A stretch of 32,607 nucleotides of DNA from JABMPR01 sp964508765 (GCA_964508765.1 CAZDVD010000030.1:1-32607), one strand, 5' to 3'; numbered from the stretch's first letter, positions 8,712 to 17,323 are shown. Translations and numbers: made by a program. Notes: generated from the letters alone by a model not told the origin.

Positions 8712-11081
8712 TTGAATAACAGTCAGGGCAGCATACCGCCCCTGGGGAAATTTTTGAATCCCTTTTCCGGATTCTGGCAAAATGGCGAAAAGCTGGACCA
8801 GATCGATGAAGTCCTGGATGTAAAAGGACTTCGGGACAAAGTACAGGTGGTTTGGGATGAGCGCCATGTCCCTCATATTTTTGCTGAGAACACTTATGAT
8901 ATCTATTTTGCCCAGGGTTTTTTAACTGCCCGTCATCGTCTCTGGCAAATGGAATTTCAGACTCACGTAGCTGCTGGAAGAGTTTCCGAAATCATCGGTG
9001 AAAAAGCACTGGAATTCGATAAATTACAGCGCCGTCGCGGATTGTTGATGGCCGCCGAAACCACCATTCAGAAAATGGGTGAGGATCCTGAAACCCACCT
9101 CATATTACAGGCCTATGCCAATGGTGTGAACACCTGGATTGAGTCACTCACTCCTGCCAATCTACCCTTGGAATACAAGCTGCTTAACTACGAACCTGAG
9201 GTATGGTCAACTTTAAAGACTGCTCTCCTCCTGAAATTTATGGCCTGGGATTTAACAGGTCGAAATTCAGAAATGGATATGAGCATCATCCAGGCAACCC
9301 TGGGTGAGGAATTCGTCAATACTTTCTATCCAGAAGACACACCGCGTACTGATCCAGTCATTCCAGCTGCCAAACCCTGGCGTTTTGAAGCCATGGAACC
9401 AGACTCCATTCCACCCCTGTTTGTCCCACAGTTTGTCCGTGATCTCAGAAAAGGCGAACCGGACGAGGACAACGGGAGTAACAACTGGGCTGTTTCTGGT
9501 GAAAAAACAGCCTCGGGCTACCCCATGCTGGCCAATGATCCCCATCTCGGTTTAAAACTGCCTTCCATCTGGTACGAGATTCAGTTGACGACCCCAGATA
9601 TGAACGTTTATGGCGTTTCCATGCCGGGCGCTCCCGCTGTGATTGTGGGCTTTAATAATGATGTTGCCTGGGGTATTACCAATGCTGCCAGTGACGTCTT
9701 GGATTGGTTTGAAATAGAATTTAAAGATGATTCGTATTCTGAATATCTCTACATGAACGAATGGGTCAAAGCAGACATGCGAATTGAAGAAATTTTTATT
9801 AGAGATAGTGAAACAGTGTTGGACAGCTTCGCTATCACACGCTTTGGGCCGACTATTCATTTTGGTGAAAACAAGCTGGAAAATGGACACCCCACCGGTT
9901 TGGCCATGCGGTGGTCAGCCCATGATCCCAGCAATGAAATGATGGCTGTTCGAAATATGAATCTGGCTACGGATCGCGAGACATTTTACAAAGCCATTGA
10001 AGACTTTGAAGCACCAGGGCAGAACTTTGCTATGATCGCACGGGATGGTGATATCGCAATCAGACATAATGGACGTTACCCATTACGCGGACTTGATCAG
10101 GGCAAATTTGTTCGCGTTGGCAGAGATACTATTGGAGAATGGCAGGATTGGATTCCCTATGAACAGCTCCCGGCTATATCTAACCCTTGGAGAGGCTTTG
10201 TGAGTTCAGCCAACCAGAATCCTGTTGGGAAAAAATACCCATATTATATGGGATGGGATTACGATGATTACGAGCGAGGTTCCCGCATCAATGATCGCCT
10301 TGAAGCATTGAATAAAATAAAATTCGGAGATATGCAGGATCTGCATATGGATAATTTTAATAAGCAGGCCCAACTCATGCTGCCATTTCTCTTAAAGCAG
10401 CTTGATGTGGAGACGCTTTCGGGTGATATGGAAGCGATTGTGAATGATCTCCAAAGCTGGAATTTCGTCTCGGATCCCGATGAAAAAGCAGCCTGGGTTT
10501 ATAAACAATGGTGGTTGAGTATTGAGCAGGCAATCTGGAATGATGAGTTAACTATTTTTGGCGAAGTTAGAAAAATTCCCACCAGATCAGTGACAGCCAG
10601 ACTGCTTTTGAAAAAATCAAAATTAATATACTATGATGATATTTCGACACCAGAGCAGGAGGGACGCGCTGAGATTATTAATCGTGCATTCCAACAAACC
10701 ATCACCAGGCTACTGAAGGAATTGGGTCCTTATGGTGATGCCTGGGAATTGGGTCGAGCCCGGGGAACAGACATCAATCATTTACTCTCTGTAAAGGGTC
10801 TCGGTCGCACCGGTCTTTATACCGGTGGGGGTCAAGGTATTGTTAATGCAACCAAGAAGACCCACGGACCATCCTGGCGTATGCTGGTGGAGTTGGGTGA
10901 TAGTCCTACAGCCAAAGCAATTTATCCTGGAGGACAGTCAGGAAATCCAGGATCAGTCTACTATGACAATGCAGTGAACAATTGGGTCGCAGGCAAATAT
11001 TACGATATTCATTTTCTCAGCTCAACTGATATAGATAAAAACTCAAAACTCTCATTGACTCGCTTAAGGAATTATCAATGA
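8712..11081 (+). CDS. Penicillin acylase family Ntn hydrolase (true start probably about 8655)
   Basis: A 789-residue (from TTG 8712) member of the penicillin acylase/acyl-homoserine-lactone acylase family. The precursor cuts itself at GSNNW: Ser256 becomes the N-terminal nucleophile of the large chain. NDPHLGLKLPSIWYE and SSANQNPVG are the substrate-pocket and oxyanion (Asn) segments. Such enzymes hydrolyse amides, including N-acyl homoserine lactones or lipopeptide tails, in the periplasm. The frame is open upstream of 8712 and encodes RLFK followed by about 13 hydrophobic residues, an obvious signal anchor with no ATG, GTG or TTG. An ATA at 8655, overlapping the upstream stop, or the ATT at 8640 may be the start. 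The native acyl substrate is unknown. Confidence 0.88.
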   Translation: MNNSQGSIPPLGKFLNPFSGFWQNGEKLDQIDEVLDVKGLRDKVQVVWDERHVPHIFAENTYDIYFAQGFLTARHRLWQMEFQTHVAAGRVSEIIGEKALEFDKLQRRRGLLMAAETTIQKMGEDPETHLILQAYANGVNTWIESLTPANLPLEYKLLNYEPEVWSTLKTALLLKFMAWDLTGRNSEMDMSIIQATLGEEFVNTFYPEDTPRTDPVIPAAKPWRFEAMEPDSIPPLFVPQFVRDLRKGEPDEDNGSNNWAVSGEKTASGYPMLANDPHLGLKLPSIWYEIQLTTPDMNVYGVSMPGAPAVIVGFNNDVAWGITNAASDVLDWFEIEFKDDSYSEYLYMNEWVKADMRIEEIFIRDSETVLDSFAITRFGPTIHFGENKLENGHPTGLAMRWSAHDPSNEMMAVRNMNLATDRETFYKAIEDFEAPGQNFAMIARDGDIAIRHNGRYPLRGLDQGKFVRVGRDTIGEWQDWIPYEQLPAISNPWRGFVSSANQNPVGKKYPYYMGWDYDDYERGSRINDRLEALNKIKFGDMQDLHMDNFNKQAQLMLPFLLKQLDVETLSGDMEAIVNDLQSWNFVSDPDEKAAWVYKQWWLSIEQAIWNDELTIFGEVRKIPTRSVTARLLLKKSKLIYYDDISTPEQEGRAEIINRAFQQTITRLLKELGPYGDAWELGRARGTDINHLLSVKGLGRTGLYTGGGQGIVNATKKTHGPSWRMLVELGDSPTAKAIYPGGQSGNPGSVYYDNAVNNWVAGKYYDIHFLSSTDIDKNSKLSLTRLRNYQ

Positions 11082-11434
11082 TCAACATTTTAGTACCCCT
11101 TGTAATTGTATTTATTCTACAACTCCTCTTTTACTCCTGGTGGTGGATTATCCTGGTTCCCATTGTGTTGGGTTTCCTTGAAAAAGATTCAGCCTTAAAA
11201 GCATCCGCAGGCACAGGGCTGGGTGTCTTCCTGCTCTGGTTTGGAATGGCGATATACCAGTGGAAAAATGGTGGCGAAATTATCGTCACTCGAATTTCCG
11301 AGGTCATGGGAATTGGATCAGGTTTGGTTCTGGCTGTAGCAACGGGTTTGGTGGGATTTATCGTAGCTCTGGTTGCTGGTTATGCTGGCTTTTCACTGAG
11401 AAAAGTCCTGATTAAGGAATACCAGATTTCATGA
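11078..11434 (+). CDS. Small membrane protein of unknown function
   Basis: A 118-residue hydrophobic protein. Three or four membrane segments are apparent: about 3-17, 20-35, 45-60 and 78-103 (GLVLAVATGLVGFIVALVAGYAG). Its ATG overlaps the TGA of the penicillin-acylase gene by four bases (ATGA), so it is translationally coupled to it and may work with it at the membrane. I do not recognise a family, and no catalytic motif is visible. It is the last gene of the 3989-11434 run. Confidence 0.75.
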   Translation: MINILVPLVIVFILQLLFYSWWWIILVPIVLGFLEKDSALKASAGTGLGVFLLWFGMAIYQWKNGGEIIVTRISEVMGIGSGLVLAVATGLVGFIVALVAGYAGFSLRKVLIKEYQIS

Positions 11435-11446
11435 TAAAAAATATTC

Positions 11447-11476
11447 AACCGCAGAGAACGCGAAAGGCGCAAAGAA
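11447..11476 (+). repeat. Solo cassette-type end, 9-bp units (CGC type)
   Basis: After the pair AA come three 9-base units that each begin with CGC (CGCAGAGAA, CGCGAAAGG, CGCAAAGAA). This is the same architecture as the ends of the GxxExxY cassettes further right, with a different unit sequence. No gene follows. A weak reverse-orientation partner (GCGCTTTGCG, about 11550-11560) lies near 11555, so this may be the shell of a lost element. The whole 155-base spacer 11435-11589 holds only this and a fragment related to the TTCGAC repeats. Confidence 0.55.
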
Positions 11477-11589
11477 CAGCAAGAAGTTTTGAAGTAACAT
11501 CCTATATATTCTCTACGGCATTTCGACAAGCTCAATGCAACGCTCCGGGCGCTTTGCGAGAGGCGGACTTAGAAAAACCCAGGGCTTAG

Positions 11590-12174
11590 ATGGCAAAACT
11601 AAAAAGTAATATCAATATTTATGAGGAACCCCTCAGGACGATTCCCCACAATGTGTTCAGAGATAATAATCCTGACTATGATGAACTGGAACGACGTCCC
11701 AGGATGCCTGTGGTAGCCCTCCTGGACAATATTCGCAGTATGTTTAATGTGGGCTCCATGTTTCGCACCGCCGATGGTGCCTGGTTGGAAGAGATCATTA
11801 TCAGTGGCTATACCGCTTCACCACCCCGGAAAGAAATTGCCAAGACAGCTCTGGGGGCTGAGTATTCGGTGCCCTGGAGAAACATTCCCGATCCCGTTGA
11901 TGCCATCCGTGCCTTGAAGCAGAGAGGATATACTGCCATCGCTCTGGAGCATACAACCAGAAGCCAATCCTACACCAGCGTTAAATATGATTTCCCCCTG
12001 GTTTTTGTGGTCGGGAATGAGGGTGTGGGCGTCCAAGACAATATTGTCAAGGAATGCGATTTTGCGGTGGAATTACCTCAAAATGGCATGAAAAGCTCTA
12101 TGAATGTCGCCGTAGCATTTGGGATCATGCTCTACGAGCTGAGACGCCAATGGGACATTAAAAATCAATCCTGA
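11590..12174 (+). CDS. SpoU/TrmH-type RNA 2'-O-methyltransferase
   Basis: A 194-residue SPOUT-fold methyltransferase of TrmH/SpoU type. Motif 1 is DNIRSMFNVGSMFRT with N47 and R49, motif 2 VVGNEGVGV (140-148) and motif 3 the knot segment LPQNGMKSSMNVAVAFGIMLYEL (163-185, given by position; key N165, S170, N172). These bind S-adenosylmethionine and methylate a ribose 2'-OH in tRNA or rRNA. It lacks the long N-terminal RNA-binding domain of TrmH/RlmB, so it is a minimal form and the target nucleotide cannot be told. The ATG at 11590 has no clear Shine-Dalgarno. Confidence 0.9.
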   Translation: MAKLKSNINIYEEPLRTIPHNVFRDNNPDYDELERRPRMPVVALLDNIRSMFNVGSMFRTADGAWLEEIIISGYTASPPRKEIAKTALGAEYSVPWRNIPDPVDAIRALKQRGYTAIALEHTTRSQSYTSVKYDFPLVFVVGNEGVGVQDNIVKECDFAVELPQNGMKSSMNVAVAFGIMLYELRRQWDIKNQS

Positions 12175-12302
12175 TACTGTGATTGTTTCCAAATTACGTT
12201 GACCTTTGATAGGTTCAGGTAACAACAATTATATCTGGCAATTTATGCGTGGTGGCTTACTTTTTCACGAATTGACATGGCTCACAGGGGGTGAATCAAG
12301 CT

Positions 12303-12331
12303 TTGAACTCTGTTAAACTGATCCATATATT
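12303..12331 (+). promoter_or_regulatory. Sigma-70-like promoter for the secreted protein gene
   Basis: TTGAAC (12303-12308), a 17-base spacer and TATATT (12326-12331) precede the gene at 12372, leaving a short leader with a strong GAGGAGG ribosome-binding site. Match to the consensus is good but unproven. The rest of 12175-12371 shows no gene. Confidence 0.45.
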
Positions 12332-12371
12332 AAATGATATACAATTGAAATAATATTCTTGAGGAGGAATT

Positions 12372-13466
12372 ATGATTAAAAAGGTACTGGTTCTAATTTT
12401 AACACTCACTTTTGCTGTCGGTGCTTTCGGACAGTCACTGGAAGAAAACCTAGGGAAAATGGTGAGCGACAATGCTGAGATGTATCTAATGCCATTGGGT
12501 GATGCTTTTGGTTCTGCCATGAACTCTGGTTGGTATCACAGATCCCGTGTTCACAAAATGCTGGGCTTTGACATCAGCGCCAAAGCCTTTCTGGCCGCTG
12601 TTCCTGAAGAAAGCGAGTTTTTTAACTTTGCCTTGAGTGAAACTGATATGGAATTTGCACTTCCTGCAGATTTGATTCCTGGTCAAACTTTGGAGCCCAT
12701 TAGAATTAGTTTTGCTGATATCTATGAAGGCTCAGATACTAGGACACCCACTTTTTTCGGTCCTGCAGATAGTGCAGGTCTCTTAGAAGCAAATCCAACC
12801 GCAATTAGGGCAGCTTTTGAAGAACAATTGGCCGCGCAGGTTGGTGAAGCTGCTGCTTCCCTCGCAATGGGAACCCAAGAAGTCACTAATATCCTTAATG
12901 GTATTACGGACTTTCCACTGCCTCCTGGAATTGGACTGCCAGCCCTTCCCCTGGTAATGCCACAGATTGCTCTCGGTCTCCCCATGGGAATCGAATTGAC
13001 CCTTCGTGGTTTTCCAGAAGCTGAAATTGAAGATATCGGTAAGTTCAGCATGTTTGGTGGTGGGCTTCGTGTAAATATTGATCAGTTTATTCCAATCCCA
13101 CTCTTCCCTGTTGATATTACTGCAGGTGCCTTCTATTCACAGATGAGCATTGGCGATCTGATTGAATCTTCAAATACCTCAATCGGTCTACAGGTTGGAA
13201 AATCAATAAATCTGCTCATCTTTGGCTTGGGTGTCTATGTGGATGCTGCATATGAGATGAGCTCACTGAGTATTGGTTATGATGTGGATCCTGACTTCGG
13301 TATTGAGAATGATCGTATCCAGTTTGACATGGAAACAGATCCAGGTCTGAGATTGGGTGCCGGTTTACACCTGAAATTGATCCCACTGACATACTTTAAT
13401 GTTCATGTAAGTCAGACTCCAACCAACAGTGTATTAACCGCTGGGTTTGGTATCTCTCTCAGATAA
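12372..13466 (+). CDS. Secreted barrel-like protein (DUF6588-like)
   Basis: A 364-residue exported protein with a clean signal peptide (MIKKVLVLILTLTFAVGAFG, cleavage near residue 20). The mature part begins with a segment on a helical scaffold and the pattern LMPLGDAFGSAMNSGWYHRSRVHKMLGFD. It ends in alternating strands rich in Gly and aromatic residues, finishing TAGFGISLR, like an outer-membrane or surface beta barrel. The opening pattern reminds me of DUF6588 proteins of Bacteroidota-like bacteria, a recollection I cannot test here. Function unknown; outer membrane location inferred. It has its own promoter candidate, a near-perfect Shine-Dalgarno and a terminator, so it is a single-gene unit and probably well expressed. 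Confidence 0.75.
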   Translation: MIKKVLVLILTLTFAVGAFGQSLEENLGKMVSDNAEMYLMPLGDAFGSAMNSGWYHRSRVHKMLGFDISAKAFLAAVPEESEFFNFALSETDMEFALPADLIPGQTLEPIRISFADIYEGSDTRTPTFFGPADSAGLLEANPTAIRAAFEEQLAAQVGEAAASLAMGTQEVTNILNGITDFPLPPGIGLPALPLVMPQIALGLPMGIELTLRGFPEAEIEDIGKFSMFGGGLRVNIDQFIPIPLFPVDITAGAFYSQMSIGDLIESSNTSIGLQVGKSINLLIFGLGVYVDAAYEMSSLSIGYDVDPDFGIENDRIQFDMETDPGLRLGAGLHLKLIPLTYFNVHVSQTPTNSVLTAGFGISLR

Positions 13467-13487
13467 TTGCTTCATTTGAAGTGTTTT

Positions 13488-13520
13488 AAAAAGGTCATCC
13501 CAATGGGGTGGCCTTTTTTT
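13488..13520 (+). terminator. Rho-independent terminator after the secreted protein gene
   Basis: A long A/T-flanked stem (13488-13501 pairing with about 13506-13520, with G-T pairs) ends in seven Ts, 22 bases after the stop at 13466. Confidence 0.85.
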
Positions 13521-13557
13521 GTCCCGGCCCTCCGTCTTTGAAGCGCAAAGGTAGCTG

Positions 13558-13626
13558 TTGACAATCCGTCAGTTGGATGAATTGTAATTTGCTCTTTTTT
13601 CTCAGAACTAGCTGATTTTTCTCAGA
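13558..13626 (+). promoter_or_regulatory. Promoter region and direct repeat upstream of the CBS operon
   Basis: TTGACA (13558-13563) is followed after 19 bases by TGTAAT (13583-13588), a plausible but long-spaced promoter. Downstream, TTTTTCTCAGA occurs twice (13596-13606 and 13616-13626), exactly 20 bases apart, about two helical turns. This could be an operator for the five-gene operon that follows. Confidence 0.35.
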
Positions 13627-13662
13627 TAAGTTCTATATTTCAAATTGTTTGAGGAGAATGAT

Positions 13663-14208
13663 ATGATTGATTATGATGAACATATAGATGATGAAATGAA
13701 AGTAATGAATGAAGGCGGGTCTTCTACAAAACATGGAGTCAAGCAAATCATTCATCTCAATGATCCAGTCAGCAGTCTGGAACTCAGAAAATCCATCTGC
13801 ATTCCTGGAGATACAAGTATTGCAGCCTGCCTGCAGCTGATGAAAGATGAGCGCATTGGTTGTCTGCTCATCACCGAAGATAAAAAGCTGGTGGGTATAT
13901 TTACCGAGCGTGACATCATTCGACGCATTGTGGGGAAAAACTTGTCCCATGAGGATATCGATGTGCAGGATTATATGACCAGTGATCCTGACGCCTTGAT
14001 GCCTGACGCTCCTCTGGCCTTTGCCTTGAATTATATGGTTCTGGGTGGCTATCGTCACGTGCCCATTGTGGATGAGAATAATAAGCCGCAGGCGTGTCTT
14101 TCCATCAAGGATATCGTGAAGCATATAGGTAACTATTATTTCAATGAAATCGCCAATCTACCGCCGACACCAAAAAATCATGGCTGGGCAACCGTTGATG
14201 GTGGTTGA
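13663..14208 (+). CDS. CBS-domain pair protein
   Basis: A 181-residue protein made of an acidic N-terminal tail (about 40 residues) and two CBS domains (about 45-105 and 110-170). The first has the pattern RIGCLLITEDKKLVGIFTERDIIRRIV and the second MVLGGYRHVPIVDENNKPQACLSIKDIVKHI. A CBS pair binds adenosine nucleotides and usually regulates a partner enzyme or channel; no fused effector is seen. I start it at ATG 13663 because GAGGAG is 6 bases before; an upstream in-frame TTG at 13645 would place that site inside the gene. First gene of an operon running to mutY. Confidence 0.88.
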   Translation: MIDYDEHIDDEMKVMNEGGSSTKHGVKQIIHLNDPVSSLELRKSICIPGDTSIAACLQLMKDERIGCLLITEDKKLVGIFTERDIIRRIVGKNLSHEDIDVQDYMTSDPDALMPDAPLAFALNYMVLGGYRHVPIVDENNKPQACLSIKDIVKHIGNYYFNEIANLPPTPKNHGWATVDGG

Positions 14209-14250
14209 TCAACCCCTTTTTTCACTGCAGAAAGAAAGTATTTAATTCAA

Positions 14251-14916
14251 TTGAACAATAGTCCTGATCTTGACCGCCTGAAGGCCATCCTTTTTGATTT
14301 TGATGGTGTCGTTGTACAGAGTGAAGATGTGTACGATCGCGCTACCAAAAAACTTGGCGAGATGTATGGTGTACAGATTCCAGTCCTCTTTTATGAAGCA
14401 AATCGCGGTATCTCTGAAGCACTTTTTTACGAAAGATTTAAAACAGAATTTGATTTAGATGTTGATCTGGCATCTCTGCATGAAAACGGGCAAAAACTGC
14501 TCTGGGCTGAGTTTTCATCTTCTGTACATTACACACCGGGATTTCAACAATTCTATACTAAAATTCGCAAGCATGTCGGGCAAGCAGCCTTAGTAACCGC
14601 CACACCCAGACCACTCGTTAACGAAATTTTCAAGAACTCTAATATTGATGTGGATTTTGATTTTATTGTGACCTCAAGTGATGTGGAAAACACCAAACCG
14701 GCTCCTGAATCGTACCTGAAAGCATGTGGTCTAATCGGAGTGGAACCTTTCCAGGCTCTAGTTATTGAGGATTCTTCGACTGGCCTGAGAGCCGCAACGG
14801 CTGCAGGCTGTCAAACCATTGGAATAACCACAAGTTGTAGCAAGGATTCCTTAAAAGAGGCAAATTTTATTGTTGACAGCTTCGGTGAACTCGAAGAACT
14901 TTTAACCATTGTATGA
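14251..14916 (+). CDS. HAD-superfamily phosphatase, beta-phosphoglucomutase-like
   Basis: A 221-residue subclass-IA HAD enzyme. Motif I is LFDFDGVVV with nucleophile D16 and acid/base D18; motif II VTATPRP (T116); motif III K149 (TKPAPESY); motif IV E173/D174 (VIEDSSTGLRAA). The cap domain and the IEDSxxG motif are those of the beta-phosphoglucomutase/phosphatase (GS1, YniC) group, which dephosphorylates small sugar phosphates; mutase activity cannot be excluded. It starts at TTG 14251 behind an AGAAAG stretch; no ATG is available. Nine bases separate it from the next gene. Confidence 0.85.
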   Translation: MNNSPDLDRLKAILFDFDGVVVQSEDVYDRATKKLGEMYGVQIPVLFYEANRGISEALFYERFKTEFDLDVDLASLHENGQKLLWAEFSSSVHYTPGFQQFYTKIRKHVGQAALVTATPRPLVNEIFKNSNIDVDFDFIVTSSDVENTKPAPESYLKACGLIGVEPFQALVIEDSSTGLRAATAAGCQTIGITTSCSKDSLKEANFIVDSFGELEELLTIV

Positions 14917-14925
14917 GGGACATGA

Positions 14926-15288
14926 ATGAGTTGGTATAAACAGTTTGATCTGGTCTGGTTCCCTGTCGTTGATTTTGAGCGAGCCAAAGCCTTTTATCAA
15001 GATGATCTAGAGTTTGAACTGGTTCTTGAAGACCAGAAATCCAACTGGGCTGAATTTCAAATCAGTCCCGGAGCGAAAATCGCCATCCATGGAGTCAAGG
15101 TAACGAATGCAAATCCTATTGGTGCCCTGGTCCTTGATGTTGAGAATCTTGAAAAATCAGAACTCTTCTTGAGGGGCAAAGGTATCAAATTATTTGATAA
15201 GGAAGAAATCCCCGGACTTGCACGTCTCGCCTCGTTTACAGATCCAGAGGGTAATGTTATTCAATTAAGCCAGTCTCTAGTGGAGTAA
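14926..15288 (+). CDS. VOC-family (glyoxalase/bleomycin-resistance fold) protein
   Basis: A 120-residue single VOC domain: the opening strand DLVWFPVVDFERAKAFYQDDLEFELV and the close ASFTDPEGNVIQLSQ are the two halves of the paired beta-alpha-beta-beta-beta fold. Most members bind a divalent metal and act on vicinal-oxygen chelates as lyases, epimerases or dioxygenases, or as sequestering proteins. A dimer would be needed for a full site. Substrate unknown. GAGGGA lies 5 bases before the ATG. It is embedded in the CBS-HAD-VOC-methyltransferase-mutY operon. Confidence 0.82.
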   Translation: MSWYKQFDLVWFPVVDFERAKAFYQDDLEFELVLEDQKSNWAEFQISPGAKIAIHGVKVTNANPIGALVLDVENLEKSELFLRGKGIKLFDKEEIPGLARLASFTDPEGNVIQLSQSLVE

Positions 15289-15298
15289 ACTGACCTTC

Positions 15299-16162
15299 AT
15301 GAATGCTATCATTCTTGATTCTGCCATGGGATCCCGCCTCGAAGAGATGGGTCACAAACTGACCGCACCTCTTTGGTCAGCCACCGTTCTGCAATCTAAA
15401 CCTGAAGATATCACTCAAATTCATAAAGAGAATATTGAGGCCGGTGCTCAGGTCATCACAACCAACACCTTTAGAACCACACCATATGCTTTGCATCAGG
15501 CTGGCCTATCTGGAGTTGATGCACATACCCGCGCTCGAGCCTTAACCCTCCTGGCCATTCGCCTCGCCTGGAAAGCGGTACAAGAATCGGGTAAGGATAT
15601 TAAAATTGCTGCCTCAATCGCTCCTCTGGTAGATTGTTGGACTCCACAGGAATTTCCCGGAAATATTATTTCACGACCCTGGCATGATGCTCAACTGGAC
15701 AACCTGGCTCACCACTCAACGGACATTCTCCTGCTGGAAACCATGAATTCAGCCAGGGAGGCCAAAGGCTTAACCGAATTAGCCCTGCGCTATGAGAAAC
15801 CAGTTTGGGTTTCCTTTGCTCTGAATGGAGAAGGCAACATTTACAATGGTGACGATATCGTCACAACTGCCAAATTTCTTGAAAAAAAGGGTGTCTCTGC
15901 AATTGGCGTAAACTGTTCCAACCTGGAAGTTTCAAAAATGGCTCTCAGTGAGCTACGTGAAGCTGTTTCTGTGCCACTATTAGCTTATCCAAATGTTGAA
16001 CTGGAACCACCCGAGGGTAAGAAAAAGAAAAAAAAGGTGAAGCTTGCAGATTTCATCACCTGGTCTGAAGAGGTCAAAGAAATGGGCGTCGAATTTATTG
16101 GTGGCTGTTGTGGTTCAAATCATACTCACATCAAAGCATTGGCTGATCATAATAATTCCTGA
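15299..16162 (+). CDS. Homocysteine S-methyltransferase family protein
   Basis: A 287-residue TIM-barrel S-methyltransferase of the Hcy-binding family. The three zinc-binding Cys are present: C206 in GVNCS and C270/C271 in GGCCGS. The N terminus (LDSAMGSRLEEMG) and the TTNTFRTTPYAL segment are typical of MmuM/BHMT-like proteins, which transfer a methyl group from S-methylmethionine or betaine to homocysteine. A run of seven Lys interrupted by Val (about 251-258) is an unusual, charged insertion between the last strands. Donor not determinable. It is tightly spaced (10 and 9 bases) between the VOC gene and mutY. Confidence 0.87.
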   Translation: MNAIILDSAMGSRLEEMGHKLTAPLWSATVLQSKPEDITQIHKENIEAGAQVITTNTFRTTPYALHQAGLSGVDAHTRARALTLLAIRLAWKAVQESGKDIKIAASIAPLVDCWTPQEFPGNIISRPWHDAQLDNLAHHSTDILLLETMNSAREAKGLTELALRYEKPVWVSFALNGEGNIYNGDDIVTTAKFLEKKGVSAIGVNCSNLEVSKMALSELREAVSVPLLAYPNVELEPPEGKKKKKKVKLADFITWSEEVKEMGVEFIGGCCGSNHTHIKALADHNNS

Positions 16163-16171
16163 TTTATCCCG

Positions 16172-17242
16172 TTGTTAGACCAACAAAACTTTTCCAACAA
16201 ACTCACAAAATGGTTCAGGACTGAGCGAGCACATCTAGCGGTTCCCGGTCGCGGTGATTCTAACCCATACGCCATTTGGGTAGCAGAAATTATGCTTCAG
16301 CAAACCCAGGTTACCACAGTATGGCCCTACTATGAGAAGTGGATGCTTGATTATCCTACCATCTCGCATCTGGCAGCGGCAGAGCAGGATCAAGTATTGA
16401 AAAATTGGGAGGGGTTGGGTTACTATTCAAGAGCCAGAAATCTCCATCACGGTGCAAAATTTGTCATGAAGACATTTGATGGATCACTGCCTGCTGATGT
16501 TGTAGAGCTGCTTAAAGTTCCAGGGATAGGTCCATATACTGCAGCAGCCATCGCCAGCCTGGCATTTGGAATGGCAGTCCCATTGATTGACGGCAATGTT
16601 CTGCGAGTATTTTCCCGCTTGACTCGATTAAAATCAAACATCACTCTATCGAAAACCAGATCAGATATTCAGGCTGAATTGGCAACCCTCATACCCGTGA
16701 AGCATTCCGGTGCTTTCAATCAGGGCATGATGGATCTTGGACGGGTCATCTGTACACCACGGAATCCAGATTGTGTAAAATGTCCGTTGAACCAAATCTG
16801 TGGAGCCAAACAAGCTGGTGATATGGAGGACTATCCCGTGAAGCCACAACAAAAGCGTATCCCTCATTATGATATTGTCGTGGGTTTGATTCGTCGTGAT
16901 CAAAAACTCCTTATCCAAAGACGTCCCGAAAGCGGTTTACTTGGTGGTCTCTGGGAATTTCCAGGTGGCAAGATTGAGACGGGAGAAAGCGGTGAAAATG
17001 CCCTTCTTCGTGAAATCAAAGAAGAGACAGATCTGGAAGTTTCAATAGGTGAGGAGATTGGCACCATTCAGCATGCCTACACTCATTTTAAAATCACCCT
17101 CACTGCCTGGTTCTGTGATTGGACCAAAGGTCAAGCTCAAACACATGCAGCTTCTGAAAACCGCTGGGTGTCCATGGATGAACTTGAGGAATTTGCTTTC
17201 CCCAAAGCCAATCTAAAAATTCTGGAATTGCTCTCTCAATAG
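16172..17242 (+). CDS. mutY: A/G-specific adenine DNA glycosylase MutY
   Basis: A 356-residue MutY, the base-excision enzyme that removes adenine opposite 8-oxoguanine. The catalytic Glu is E39 (AEIMLQQTQV), the helix-hairpin-helix is VPGIGPYTAAA with D140 (IDGNVLRV), and the [4Fe-4S] cluster ligands C194, C201, C204 and C210 have the expected C-x6-C-x2-C-x5-C spacing. The C-terminal Nudix-like domain (about 222-350), which reads 8-oxoG, here keeps a complete Nudix box (G256, E262, R270, E271, E274, E275), which is often degenerate in MutY. It starts at TTG 16172. Last gene of its operon. Confidence 0.95.
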   Translation: MLDQQNFSNKLTKWFRTERAHLAVPGRGDSNPYAIWVAEIMLQQTQVTTVWPYYEKWMLDYPTISHLAAAEQDQVLKNWEGLGYYSRARNLHHGAKFVMKTFDGSLPADVVELLKVPGIGPYTAAAIASLAFGMAVPLIDGNVLRVFSRLTRLKSNITLSKTRSDIQAELATLIPVKHSGAFNQGMMDLGRVICTPRNPDCVKCPLNQICGAKQAGDMEDYPVKPQQKRIPHYDIVVGLIRRDQKLLIQRRPESGLLGGLWEFPGGKIETGESGENALLREIKEETDLEVSIGEEIGTIQHAYTHFKITLTAWFCDWTKGQAQTHAASENRWVSMDELEEFAFPKANLKILELLSQ

Positions 17243-17264
17243 GCATTCAATTTGCTACTCAATC

Positions 17265-17290
17265 CCCCTGCAAGAGAGGGGTTTTTCTTT
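17265..17290 (+). terminator. Rho-independent terminator after mutY
   Basis: CCCCT (17265-17269) pairs with AGGGG (17277-17281) around a seven-base loop and is followed by TTTTTCTTT. It closes the 13663-17242 operon. Confidence 0.7.
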
Positions 17291-17323
17291 CTCGTATTGT
17301 TGATAATAAAAAATTTATGAGCC

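Noticed and set aside
12272..12277. TTGACA as the -35 of the secreted protein gene
   Set aside because: No acceptable -10 follows at 16-18 bases; the TTGAAC/TATATT pair downstream is better.
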